A stretch of 64,000 nt of DNA from an uncultured Clostridia bacterium (GTDB taxonomy: Bacteria > Bacillota > Clostridia > Oscillospirales > Oscillospiraceae), in NCBI GenBank assembly GCA_932222125.1, contig CAKNZJ010000194.1, forward strand, positions 1 through 64,000, written 5' to 3'. A program made the translations under genes and the position numbers. The stretch's first letter is position 1. The number at the start of each line of letters is the position of its first letter. Shown here piece after piece: positions 52,798 through 61,047 of this stretch. The notes beneath the pieces are model-generated. The model was given only the letters and a program-made list of their open reading frames with translations. It had not been told where the DNA came from and made no database searches.

Positions 52798-53325
52798 ATA
52801 GCAAATGCGGCTTATCAAATCAACGAGGAGATTCGGGACAGGGAGGTCCGCCTGATCGGTGCCAACGGCGATCAGATGGGCGTCATGTCCTCCGCCGAGG
52901 CCCAGCGCCATGCCGATGACGTCGGCCTGGACCTGGTAAAGATATCTCCTACGGCTCATCCCCCCGTTTGCAAGCTCATGGACTATGGAAAGTTTCGTTT
53001 TGAGCAGTCAAAACGGGAAAAGGAAGCCAGAAAAAATCAGCATGTCGTAGAGGTCAAAGAAGTGCGCATGTCCCCGGGCATCGATATCGGCGACTTCAAC
53101 ACCAAGCTGCGCAACGCCCAAAAGTTTTTGGCTGAGGGCAACCGGGTCAAGGTCACCGTCCGTTTCCGCGGCCGGGAGATGGCCCACACCGACATTGGTA
53201 GAAAGCTGCTGCTGGACTTTGCTCAGCAATGCGGAGAGCTGGCCACCATGGATAAGGACCCCAAGCTTGAGGGCAGGCATATGTCCATCTTTCTGTCTGC
53301 CAAGCCTGCCAAACCCAACAAATGA
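52798..53325 (+). CDS. infC: Translation initiation factor IF-3
   Basis: The protein has 175 residues. The N-domain (AYQINEEIRDREVRLIGANG) and C-domain (VKEVRMSPGIDIGDFNTKL, KVTVRFRGREMAHTDIG) are complete. IF-3 proofreads start codons and keeps 30S subunits free. The protein should begin near IANAAYQ, and GGAGG at 52784-52788 is 9 bases from an ATA codon at 52798. A GTG at 52792 is only 3 bases from it. An AUA start fits the known use of non-AUG starts by infC as an autoregulatory device. No ATG lies in the right place. Confidence 0.93.
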   Translation: MANAAYQINEEIRDREVRLIGANGDQMGVMSSAEAQRHADDVGLDLVKISPTAHPPVCKLMDYGKFRFEQSKREKEARKNQHVVEVKEVRMSPGIDIGDFNTKLRNAQKFLAEGNRVKVTVRFRGREMAHTDIGRKLLLDFAQQCGELATMDKDPKLEGRHMSIFLSAKPAKPNK

Positions 53326-53371
53326 CCCCTGTGGTCATTGACCGCCATCACACAAGAAGGAGATAACCGCT

Positions 53372-53575
53372 ATGCCTAAAATTAAAACTCACAGCGGCGC
53401 AAAAAAGCGCTTTAAGCTGACCAAGACCGGTCAGGTCAAACGTGCCCACGCCAATCGCCGTCATCTGCTTAACGGCCATGGTAAAACCCGCAAACTGAAG
53501 CGGAGCCTGCGCAAGGGCGCCTATGCTGATATTACCAACGCAGCCACCGTACGGCGCATGATCCCCTATAAATAA
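53372..53575 (+). CDS. rpmI: 50S ribosomal protein L35
   Basis: The protein has 67 residues, complete and typical ([40 protein letters not shown]-terminal MIPYK). It is a small basic protein bound inside the large subunit. The ATG follows AAGGAGATAACCGCT. It is the second gene of the infC-rpmI-rplT operon. Confidence 0.98.
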   Translation: MPKIKTHSGAKKRFKLTKTGQVKRAHANRRHLLNGHGKTRKLKRSLRKGAYADITNAATVRRMIPYK

Positions 53576-53613
53576 GCCATCACCATTTACTCAACATAGG
53601 AGGCTAAACCACC

Positions 53614-53970
53614 ATGGCAAGAGTCAAGGGCGCGATGATGACGCGCAAGAGAAGAAATAAAATCCTCAAGCTAGCCAAGGGCTATTGGGGCGCAAAGAGC
53701 AAACATTTTAAAATGGCCAATGAGCAGGTGATGAAGTCCCTGCAGTACGCCTATGTAGGCCGCCGGCTTAAAAAGCGTGACTTCCGGCAGCTGTGGATCG
53801 CTCGCATCAATGCCGGCTGCAAGCAAAACGGTATGAATTATTCCACCTTTATGCATGGCCTGAAGCTGGCTGGAGTAACGATTAACCGCAAGATACTGGC
53901 TGAACTGGCCGTCAATGACAAGGCCGCCTTTACCCAGTTGACTGCGCTGGCCAAGAGCAAGCTGGCCTAA
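53614..53970 (+). CDS. rplT: 50S ribosomal protein L20
   Basis: The protein has 118 residues. The long basic N-terminal helix ([40 protein letters not shown]) and the globular RNA-binding C-domain ([20 protein letters not shown]) are present. It is needed for early large-subunit assembly and in Firmicutes represses its own operon through the infC leader. The ATG follows ATAGGAGGCTAAACCACC. A hairpin follows at 53978-54015. Confidence 0.98.
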   Translation: MARVKGAMMTRKRRNKILKLAKGYWGAKSKHFKMANEQVMKSLQYAYVGRRLKKRDFRQLWIARINAGCKQNGMNYSTFMHGLKLAGVTINRKILAELAVNDKAAFTQLTALAKSKLA

Positions 53971-53977
53971 ATCAATG

Positions 53978-54015
53978 GACACAGCCTCTCCCCTACGCTG
54001 GGGAGAGGCTGTGTC
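53978..54015 (+). terminator. Hairpin terminator after rplT
   Basis: A perfect 16-base stem (53978-53993 with 54000-54015), GC-rich, then ATATATAT rather than a T run. Confidence 0.75.
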
Positions 54016-54186
54016 ATATATATGGGATCTCAAAAATGTCTTCCAGCATTCTCCTCTGCCCTTCCACTTATTTACAGTTATGCCCTCTAGATATTTCTTT
54101 GTAGAATCGATGAACAGAATAGTGCATCGGAGGATGTATGTTATATATGCGTCCCACGTTTGTGTAAGTAAATACCTCTGAAAATC
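54016..54186. other. AT-rich stretch without recognisable genes
   Basis: The sequence between the rplT terminator and the inverted-repeat cluster is visibly more AT-rich than the flanking genes and has only short open frames without ribosome sites. It marks the left edge of the inserted or decayed region. Confidence 0.5.
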
Positions 54187-54455
54187 AGAAGTGCATTTTG
54201 CATTTCTAATTTTTGGCAACGTCACGGACAAAATGTCCTTCACATTATACACAAAATCAAGTTCGTATTTTGCAATCTTGATTTTCCAGGAAGGTAGCGG
54301 ACATTTTGACCGCCACCAGTCAGAACGGCAATTTGACGTTTTGATTCTGGTCAACGTCATTTTGCCGTTGACAGAGTGTGCCTGACGCAAGTTTGATTCC
54401 ATCTTGCATTTTTGCAACTTTTCTGAGGGCGGCGGTCAAATCTTGCATTACCGCC
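54187..54455. repeat. Cluster of seven short inverted repeats with AAAA/TTTT loops
   Basis: Palindromes occur at 54187-54207 (core TGCATTTTGCA), 54226-54238 (GGACA-AAA-TGTCC), 54253-54285 (AAAATCAAG with CTTGATTTT) and 54297-54313 (GCGG with CCGC). More follow at 54324-54369 (17-base arms, two mismatches, AACGGCAA...TTGCCGTT), 54404-54417 (TTGCA-TTTT-TGCAA) and 54431-54455 (GGCGGT with ACCGCC). Most have TTTTG or CAAAA in the loop. The function is unknown. Confidence 0.6.
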
Positions 54456-54479
54456 ATATTTTTGCGATCTGGGCCGCTT

Positions 54480-54873
54480 CAAGAAAATTTCATCATTGAC
54501 GAAGAAGCCGCCCCCGTGGTGAAGCAGAGCAAAGAGAGTCCCGTGGAGAAACAGGCGGTATTTGAGAACCACCACGAGCCAATCATAGACCGCGACACAT
54601 GGGAGCGCGTACAGGAGCTACACAAGCAGCGCAACCACCCCAACCGCTATGATGAAGTGGGCTTGTTCTCCAGCATACTCTTTTGTGCCGACTGCGGCAG
54701 CGTCATGTACCAGCAACGCTACCAGACGGACAAGTGGTGGCAGGACTGCTACGCTACTATGCGGTAGCTACAAGAAGCGAGCCCATGACTGCACGGCGCA
54801 CTTTATCCGCACTAACCTGTTGGGTAATCAATTTCGCTGTTCAGCAGATTTTGATAAAGCAAATAATCGTTAA
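54480..54873 (+). pseudogene. Broken serine (large resolvase-type) recombinase fragment
   Basis: From 54480, frame 3 reads ENFIIDEEAAPVVKQSKES and then AVFENHHEPIIDRDTWERVQ, and then FCADCGSVMYQQRYQTDKWW, the recombinase linker and zinc beta-ribbon of large serine recombinases. It hits TAG at 54765-54767. Coding continues in frame 1 as GSYKKRAHDCTAHFIRTNLL to 54873, so a frameshift has separated the two halves of the ribbon. The catalytic N-terminal resolvase domain and the C-terminus are missing. It is a remnant of an integrated or conjugative element. Confidence 0.85.
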
Positions 54874-54940
54874 AATAAATATACATGTATGAGTATGAGC
54901 CGTCCTCCAGCTCTAAAAGAAAACTTCTTTCCCCACCATG

Positions 54941-54966
54941 CCCTAAGGTCTTCAGGGGCCTTTTTT
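54941..54966 (+). terminator. Weak terminator after the recombinase relic
   Basis: CCCT/AGGG pairing is followed by CCTTTTTT on the plus strand, ending inside the gltA stop region. Confidence 0.4.
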
Positions 54967-56377
54967 ACCGTTCTGCCATAGGCACGAAAACCTGGTGCTT
55001 TGCCAGCGCCTTGTAAGCAGGGCGGATAATCCGTCCATGAGGACTGTAGACCTCCTCGATCCGATGGGCACACCAGCCCACGATCCGGGCAATGGCAAAT
55101 AAGGGTGTGTACAATTCGGGAGGGATGCCCATCATCTTGTACACCAAGCCGGAGTACATATCCACGTTGGCACAAATCTCCTTATCCTGCCCGGTGACCT
55201 GATGAAATACTCCGGGTGATAGGCGCTCCACCGATTCAAACAGCTGAAATTGCTCTAAGAATCCCTTTTCCTCAGCCATCTGACGGGCAAACTGCTTTAA
55301 AATCACCGCTCGGGGATCAGAGACCGTGTAGATAGCATGGCCCATGCCGTAAATCAGCCCCGAGCCATCCCCCGCCTCTTTGCGGAGTATCTTGGTCAGA
55401 TATGCCTTGATCTCCTCATCGTCCTTCCAGTCCTTTACATCCTGCTGGATGTGGGAAAACATCTCCATCACCCGCATATTGGCGCCGCCATGCTTTGGTC
55501 CCTTCAAGGCGCCCACTGCCGCGGCGATAGAGGCGTAGATATCTGTGCCGGAAGAGGACAGCACCCGGCAAGCAAAGGCTGAGTTGTTTCCGCCGCCATG
55601 CTCCATATGGAGCACGAGGCACAGATCCAGCAGACGGGCTTCCTCCCTGGTAAACTGATTGTCATGCCTCACCGAATGTAGAAAGTTTTCCGCTATGGAC
55701 AGCTCGGGCTTAGGCCGGTGCAGATAGAGAGACTCCCTGTCAAAATAATGCCGCTTGGCGGCAAAGGCATGGGCTACAATCACCGGGAACCGGGCGATGA
55801 GCTTTAGTGCCTGGAGTATCTCCACCGGTAGAGAGTTATTATCTGGATCGGGGTCATAAGAATAGAGAGCCAATACCGATCGAGCCAACTTATTCATAAC
55901 ATCGGAGCTTGGTGCCTTGAGGATCATGTCCTCCGTAAAACTGGGAGGCAGATTCCTAAAGTATGCCAAAATATTCTGAAACTGTTCTAGCTGTTCCATA
56001 TTTGGCAGGGTCCCAAACATCAACAGGTACGCAGTCTCCTCAAAGCCAAACCGATCCTCTGATGTAAATCCCTGAATCAGGTCCTGTACGTCAATGCCCC
56101 TGTAAATCAGCTGCCCGGGAATGGAGGTTTTCTCCCCATCTTCCAGTACATAACCCCTTACGTTGCCAATCTGGGTTACACCGGCCAAAACCCCTGTCCC
56201 ATCTCCATTGCGCAGCCCTCGCTTCACATTGTATTTCTCATAGTAAACGGAGCTGATCTGGTTATATTTCTCAAACTCACTGCATAACCCTTGGATGAAG
56301 TCCAGGGAATCTGCATTCTGCTTGATTGCTGTCTTCTGTGCCTCAAGCAATGAGTCATAGATATTTCGACTCATCAT
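54965..56377 (-). CDS. gltA: Citrate synthase (citrate/2-methylcitrate synthase family)
   Basis: The protein has 470 residues, longer than classical enzymes but usual for Clostridia. It condenses oxaloacetate and acetyl-CoA. Active-site blocks are LVLHMEHGGGNNSAFACRVL, LKGPKHGGANMRVMEMF and GLIYGMGHAIYTVSDPRA; the C-terminal Arg region is ARIVGWCAHRIEE. The N-terminal ~70 residues are an extension found in the anaerobe clade. The ATG at 56377 follows AAGGAGGCGAGCT. It is monocistronic, with its own promoter containing an inverted repeat. Confidence 0.93.
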   Translation of the reverse strand: MMSRNIYDSLLEAQKTAIKQNADSLDFIQGLCSEFEKYNQISSVYYEKYNVKRGLRNGDGTGVLAGVTQIGNVRGYVLEDGEKTSIPGQLIYRGIDVQDLIQGFTSEDRFGFEETAYLLMFGTLPNMEQLEQFQNILAYFRNLPPSFTEDMILKAPSSDVMNKLARSVLALYSYDPDPDNNSLPVEILQALKLIARFPVIVAHAFAAKRHYFDRESLYLHRPKPELSIAENFLHSVRHDNQFTREEARLLDLCLVLHMEHGGGNNSAFACRVLSSSGTDIYASIAAAVGALKGPKHGGANMRVMEMFSHIQQDVKDWKDDEEIKAYLTKILRKEAGDGSGLIYGMGHAIYTVSDPRAVILKQFARQMAEEKGFLEQFQLFESVERLSPGVFHQVTGQDKEICANVDMYSGLVYKMMGIPPELYTPLFAIARIVGWCAHRIEEVYSPHGRIIRPAYKALAKHQVFVPMAER

Positions 56378-56435
56378 AGCTCGCCTCCTTTTCCATCAAC
56401 AATAAGTTGACTAATCACTGACTGTAATAAAGTAT

Positions 56436-56464
56436 ATTATACCGCAAGTCAAAACTTGCGTCAA
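56436..56464 (-). promoter_or_regulatory. Promoter of gltA
   Basis: On the minus strand: TTGACG (56464-56459), a 17-base spacer, TATAAT (56441-56436). The spacer contains the inverted repeat at 56444-56459. Confidence 0.85.
56444..56459. promoter_or_regulatory. Inverted repeat inside the gltA promoter
   Basis: GCAAGT-CAAA-ACTTGC is a perfect 6-4-6 palindrome between the -35 and -10 boxes, a likely repressor site. The regulator is unknown. Confidence 0.5.
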
Positions 56465-56547
56465 TGCATAATTCCAGCAACATTTTTTATGAAATACTGA
56501 GCAGACCGCACATCTTATTATGCTTTGTGAAAGAGGGGAACAAAAAC

Positions 56548-57573
56548 TTGCAAAAACCATGGATATCTTCATCTGTTCGCAGACCATTTCTCACCGGACT
56601 GGCCCTGGGGCTTGTTCTATTGCTTCTTCCCCTTACCACCCTGGGTCAGCCAAAGGATGGATGGGTGACTTTACTGCCTCCCAGTCCCACCCCAGTGACA
56701 GAGTCCATCCCCCCATCCAGCCAGTGGGACAGCGCCCAAACCATCCGGGTTCTGATGGGCGATGGTTCCGTGGAGTCCATGACCATGGCCGACTATCTGT
56801 GGCGGGTAGTGGCTGCGGAAATGCCTGCCTCCTTTGAACCAGAAGCTCTACGGGCTCAATCAGTGTGTGCCCGCACCTATAGTCTTTGGAAGCTTTCGGC
56901 TCACAGCCACGAGGCGGAGGGCGCGGACATCTGTGCCGACTCCTCCTGCTGTCAGGCATATACCACCCCAGAGGAGGCGGCCACCCGTTGGGGTGAGACT
57001 GCGAAGCCCTATACCGCCAAACTGGCAGAGGCGGTGGCTGACACCGATGGGCAAATTATGACTTATGGCGGCGCCCCCATTCAGGCTGTGTTTTTTTCCT
57101 CCGCCAGCGGAGCCACTGAGAATGCAGAGGCAGTATGGGGCCGCAGCCTGCCCTACCTGGTATCGGTAGATAGCCCGGAAGGGGATGAGGTGCCCAACTA
57201 CCACTCCACCACCACCCTATCCGCTGACCAGATGCGCGCCCTGGTAGAGAAAGCAGCAATAGGCGCTGATCTGTCCGCTGACCCTTCCGGGTGGTTGACT
57301 AACCTGGTTCGCACCTCCTCCGGGCGGGTGGCCTCCATAGATGTGGGCGGGGTCACCTTGTCAGGAGGCGCGGCCCGCTCCCTGTTCCAGCTGCGCTCGG
57401 CCTGTTTTACGGTAACACAGGAGAATGGCGTGTTTACCTTCTCCGTCACCGGCTACGGCCATGGTGTCGGCCTGAGCCAATATGGGGCTAACGCCATGGC
57501 TCGGTCCGGCAGCACATGGCAAGATATCCTCTCCCACTACTACACCGGCGTCACCCTTCAAACCGGACTGTAA
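56548..57573 (+). CDS. spoIID: SpoIID-type lytic transglycosylase (sporulation)
   Basis: The protein has 341 residues. SpoIID cleaves glycan strands during engulfment of the forespore. An N-terminal membrane anchor (FLTGLALGLVLLLLPLTTL) is followed by the SpoIID domain with the catalytic Glu in WRVVAAEMPASFEPEALRAQ. The later SGATENAEAVWG and the conserved C-terminal GYGHGVGLSQYGANAMA also fit. The start is probably TTG at 56548, 9 bases after GAGGGG; the GTG at 56527 and ATG at 56464 lack ribosome sites. Confidence 0.92.
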   Translation: MQKPWISSSVRRPFLTGLALGLVLLLLPLTTLGQPKDGWVTLLPPSPTPVTESIPPSSQWDSAQTIRVLMGDGSVESMTMADYLWRVVAAEMPASFEPEALRAQSVCARTYSLWKLSAHSHEAEGADICADSSCCQAYTTPEEAATRWGETAKPYTAKLAEAVADTDGQIMTYGGAPIQAVFFSSASGATENAEAVWGRSLPYLVSVDSPEGDEVPNYHSTTTLSADQMRALVEKAAIGADLSADPSGWLTNLVRTSSGRVASIDVGGVTLSGGAARSLFQLRSACFTVTQENGVFTFSVTGYGHGVGLSQYGANAMARSGSTWQDILSHYYTGVTLQTGL

Positions 57574-57654
57574 CCGCCCGGTCCCATACCCATCAAGAGC
57601 TGGAAACACTGATGCCTGAGCCATTTCCCCGCCAAAGAAACTTGTCGCGGCCCA

Positions 57655-57683
57655 TTGCAATTCCTCCTTCTATGTGGTATGAT
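57655..57683 (+). promoter_or_regulatory. Promoter of the LTA synthase gene
   Basis: TTGCAA at 57655-57660, a 17-base spacer ending ATGTGG, TATGAT at 57678-57683, with a TGTG-type extended -10. Confidence 0.75.
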
Positions 57684-57724
57684 GCAGATTATTGGCTACC
57701 ACATTGGTTTTGGAGGTATTTCTC

Positions 57725-59818
57725 ATGCTCCGCTCCTCGCATTATCATTTCCGGCGGCATACCGGACGGCATCCCGCCCGATGGAACTCGCCCCTATTCT
57801 CCATCCTCTTCTTCCCAATGGCCATCCTGTATCACGAGTTACTGTTGCGCCTGTTTGATGGGGACAGCCCCTTTCTGACCCTGGCACTGCTTCGTATCCC
57901 GCTCTTTTCCATCGCGGCCGGGCTATTTCTTTGGCTGATTTTAGACCTCATTCCCTGGCGAACTCCCGCCCGCGTCACCGGCGGCATCCTGCTGCTGCTT
58001 GGCACCGTGATCCTATGTATTGAACGGGGCTGTCGGGCCACCCTTGGCCTGTACTTTGGGCTGGTCTTTATGGGGGATATGACCCGCGATGTAGTCGGCA
58101 CCTTCGGCTCCACCGTTTGGGCCGCGTTCCTGAGCATGCTCTTGTTCGTCCTATTATCTTCAGTGCCCATGATCGCCTATCTCTTCCTGCGCACCTCTAT
58201 CCTCCCTGACCGGAAACAGGATCCGTCCACCCATATCGTCATGGCTGTGGGCATGGCCGCTTGTCAGCTGGCCGCGTTTCTACTGTCCTTCCTTAGCTCC
58301 TCTGCGAATTATTACACCTACGATTTTACCGCCAATACTTCCGTGCCCCACTTCGGCCTGGTGACCACGCTGCGGCTAGAGATAGAATATGCCCTCTTTG
58401 GAACACCTACAGTAGTGCTTGACAGCTTCATTGAAGAACCTTCCCCCACTCAGGATTCCACCAAATTCCCTACCGATCTGACCCAGGTGTCATCCGGCTA
58501 TCATGTCATGGACATCGACTTCCAGACCCTGGCCCAGAACACCGAGGACGACACCTTGCATGCTATGCACCAATTTTTTCATGCTGTCACACCCTCCCAA
58601 CGCAACCAATACACCGGTATGTTCAAGGGCAAAAACCTGATCCTGATCACTGCTGAGGGATTTTCCCCGGCGGCTATCAGCCAGGAACTGACCCCCACCC
58701 TGTACCGGCTGACCCATGAAAGCTTTGTGTTTAACAATTACTACCAGCCTGATTGGACTATGTCCACCTCTGGGGGGGAGTTTGCCATCCTCACCGGCAT
58801 CATTCCCAATTGGATTAACGGCAACCGGGCCTTCACCGCCAGTATCGGCAAATCCTTTCCCTTCTCCTTAGCTAAACAATTCCACAGTCTAGGCTACAAT
58901 GTCCCCGCCTATCATAACAATGGCTACACCTACTATGACAGGGACAAGACCCATCCAAATCTGGGCTATGATTACATGGGCATTGGCAATGGTCTGGTGC
59001 TAGAGCGCGAGCTATGGCCAAACTCTGATCTGGATATGATTGAGGCTACGGCAGACAGCTATATCCAGGACTATGTGGACAACGGCACCCCATTTCACAC
59101 CTACTATATGACGGTCAGCGGCCACGGCTATTATACCTGGGCGGACAATGCGATTTCCAATAAAAACAAGCAGATTGCCCAGGCCGCCTATCCAGACGCT
59201 TCCGAGGTGGTGCAAGCCTATATCGCCTGCAATCTGGAGCTGGAATATGCCATGGCTGCCCTTGTCGATAAGCTGGAGCAGGCAGGCATTGCCGATGACA
59301 CCCTAATCGTATTGTCCTCAGACCACTATCCCTATATGATGGTCGACAAACGCACCGGTGTGGACTACTATAACGAACTACGGGGCTGGTCAGACACAGA
59401 GCGGGACACCTCCCGCTACCGCAATACCCTGATCATGTGGTCCACCTCCATTGAGACCCCCATTGTGGTAGATACCCCCTGCTCCTCCATCGATCTGCTT
59501 CCCACCCTATCCAACCTATTTGATTTGGAGTATGACTCCCGCCTGCTGTCCGGCCGAGATATCTTTGCCACTAATTATCAAGCCGACCAGTTCTCCAACT
59601 GTATGCCCCTAGTGGTATTTGCAAACACTGGTTTTGGCACCAGCTGGATCACTGCCGCCGGAACCTATGAGGCGTCCACCGGCGTCTTCACCCCAAATGA
59701 AGGCATCACCGTGGATGAGGACTATGTCAACCGGGTAAAACGTTTGGTACAGGCCAAAGTGCAGTATGCCAAGCTGATCATCCAGGAGGATTACTATCAG
59801 ATTGTCCTGGATCGTTAG
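57725..59818 (+). CDS. Lipoteichoic acid synthase-type sulfatase-fold phosphoglycerol transferase
   Basis: The protein has 697 residues. Five N-terminal membrane helices (about 20-200) precede an extracellular sulfatase-fold domain. ILITAEGFSPAAIS supplies the first metal ligand and the catalytic Thr lies in TMSTSGGEFAILTGI near residue 345. YMTVSGHGYY and VLSSDHYPYMM hold the other metal ligands. LtaS-family enzymes transfer glycerol phosphate from phosphatidylglycerol to build lipoteichoic acid outside the membrane. I chose the ATG at 57725 behind TGGAGGTATTTCTC. Confidence 0.93.
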   Translation: MLRSSHYHFRRHTGRHPARWNSPLFSILFFPMAILYHELLLRLFDGDSPFLTLALLRIPLFSIAAGLFLWLILDLIPWRTPARVTGGILLLLGTVILCIERGCRATLGLYFGLVFMGDMTRDVVGTFGSTVWAAFLSMLLFVLLSSVPMIAYLFLRTSILPDRKQDPSTHIVMAVGMAACQLAAFLLSFLSSSANYYTYDFTANTSVPHFGLVTTLRLEIEYALFGTPTVVLDSFIEEPSPTQDSTKFPTDLTQVSSGYHVMDIDFQTLAQNTEDDTLHAMHQFFHAVTPSQRNQYTGMFKGKNLILITAEGFSPAAISQELTPTLYRLTHESFVFNNYYQPDWTMSTSGGEFAILTGIIPNWINGNRAFTASIGKSFPFSLAKQFHSLGYNVPAYHNNGYTYYDRDKTHPNLGYDYMGIGNGLVLERELWPNSDLDMIEATADSYIQDYVDNGTPFHTYYMTVSGHGYYTWADNAISNKNKQIAQAAYPDASEVVQAYIACNLELEYAMAALVDKLEQAGIADDTLIVLSSDHYPYMMVDKRTGVDYYNELRGWSDTERDTSRYRNTLIMWSTSIETPIVVDTPCSSIDLLPTLSNLFDLEYDSRLLSGRDIFATNYQADQFSNCMPLVVFANTGFGTSWITAAGTYEASTGVFTPNEGITVDEDYVNRVKRLVQAKVQYAKLIIQEDYYQIVLDR

Positions 59819-59852
59819 CCCAGCCCTGGGCCAATCACCATAGAAAATCAAT

Positions 59853-59898
59853 ATAACAGGAGCGGTGTGGGGTTGATCTCCCACACCGCTCCTGTTAT
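59853..59898. terminator. Terminator between the LTA synthase and lipid kinase genes
   Basis: A perfect 19-base stem (59853-59871 with 59880-59898) lies between convergent genes, so it may act in both directions. A T run is lacking. Confidence 0.8.
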
Positions 59899-59954
59899 CC
59901 ATATCATCGTCTGTGCCCTCATATGGGCACTGCTCCACGCTTCTTGGGCAATGG

Positions 59955-60860
59955 CTATCCATCCGTCCCACAGGCCAGCACCAGTTCCCTGTGAAGATTC
60001 CTCACCTGGGTGACTTCCCGCTGGCCGCCAAACTCACCGTCCACTGTCCAGGCCACCGGGCAGTCACAGCGAAATGTGACCTCCTTGGCCGTAAAACCTA
60101 TGACTGCGCCACCCTCCACCACCTCCTGCGTGGTAAGGGCCACCAGAATGGACTGCCAATCTTCAATCCCTTTGGGATGACGAATGAGCAGCACCTCAAA
60201 TAAACCATCGTCCAGGTACACTTTATCCTTGGGCAAATTGACCAGTCCCCCCACAGACACAGTGTTGCCCACCATTCCATAGATAAAGTCCCCCTCTATC
60301 TCCCGTCCATCTTGGGCATATACCGTCATGTGGTAATTTGGCATATTGATCAATTTCCCTGCCCCACCCAGCACATAGGCAAAGTGGCCCAGCATATTCT
60401 TGGTGGACTGAGGTGTGGAATAGGCCACATCAGTAAACAGGCCAAATGCAGCTACATAAGTAAACGGCTGGCCAGCTGCTTCTCCTACATCAATGGGCCG
60501 CGGCTTTCCCGCTCCAGCAACCTCAGCCAACCTTGCCATAGACTTTGGCAAACCCAACGTGCGGGAGAAATCATTGGTGGTTCCGGCGGGGATATAGCCA
60601 ATCACCGGCCGTTGATCAGCCGGTAAAACCAACAGGCCCCGAACCACCTCATTAAGGGTGCCGTCACCGCCGCAGCACACCACCCGGTCAAAGCTGCCCC
60701 CTTGCCGGGCAGCTACCTCAGCAGCATCACCCTTCCCCTTGGTAGGGTGAACGGTAATCTCATACCCCTGCTTGGCAAACGTCTCCACAATCTCTGCCAG
60801 AGCCGCTCTGCCCCTCTGTCGCCCAGCCATAGGATTATAGATATAAAGGAGTTGTCTCAT
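59955..60860 (-). CDS. Diacylglycerol kinase family lipid kinase (YegS/DgkB-like)
   Basis: The protein has 301 residues. The catalytic fold shows YIYNPMAG at the N-terminus, VVCCGGDGTLNEVVRGLL, IPAGTTNDFSRTLGLPK and the C-terminal TVDGEFGG. These enzymes phosphorylate diacylglycerol or related lipids; in Gram-positives the role is to recycle diacylglycerol released by LTA synthesis, which suits the neighbouring LtaS-type gene. The ATG at 60860 follows GGGAGGAGAAAGAATAC. Confidence 0.94.
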   Translation of the reverse strand: MRQLLYIYNPMAGRQRGRAALAEIVETFAKQGYEITVHPTKGKGDAAEVAARQGGSFDRVVCCGGDGTLNEVVRGLLVLPADQRPVIGYIPAGTTNDFSRTLGLPKSMARLAEVAGAGKPRPIDVGEAAGQPFTYVAAFGLFTDVAYSTPQSTKNMLGHFAYVLGGAGKLINMPNYHMTVYAQDGREIEGDFIYGMVGNTVSVGGLVNLPKDKVYLDDGLFEVLLIRHPKGIEDWQSILVALTTQEVVEGGAVIGFTAKEVTFRCDCPVAWTVDGEFGGQREVTQVRNLHRELVLACGTDG

Positions 60861-60946
60861 GTATTCTTTCTCCTCCCACCCTCAGTATAGGGGTATTATA
60901 TCCAATTTATCAGAGCCATAGGATGAATATTCTGTTAAACTATCCG

Positions 60947-60974
60947 TTGTCTGCGAGAAAATATATGATAAAAT
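60947..60974 (+). promoter_or_regulatory. Promoter of azlCD
   Basis: TTGTCT at 60947-60952, a 16-base spacer, TAAAAT at 60969-60974. Confidence 0.6.
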
Positions 60975-61047
60975 ATTCTCACATAGCATCTTTTTGTCAT
61001 TCGATGTCAAACATCTCATTCAATTCAGCTCCTGGTGGTGATCCTTT

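Noticed and set aside
53671..54417. A 248-codon open frame on the minus strand from the repeat cluster into rplT
   Set aside because: Its second half is antisense to rplT and its first half runs through the inverted-repeat cluster, with no ribosome site or recognisable domain.
54187..54455. CRISPR array
   Set aside because: The repeats are not direct repeats, differ in sequence and length, have no uniform spacers, and no cas genes are present in the window.
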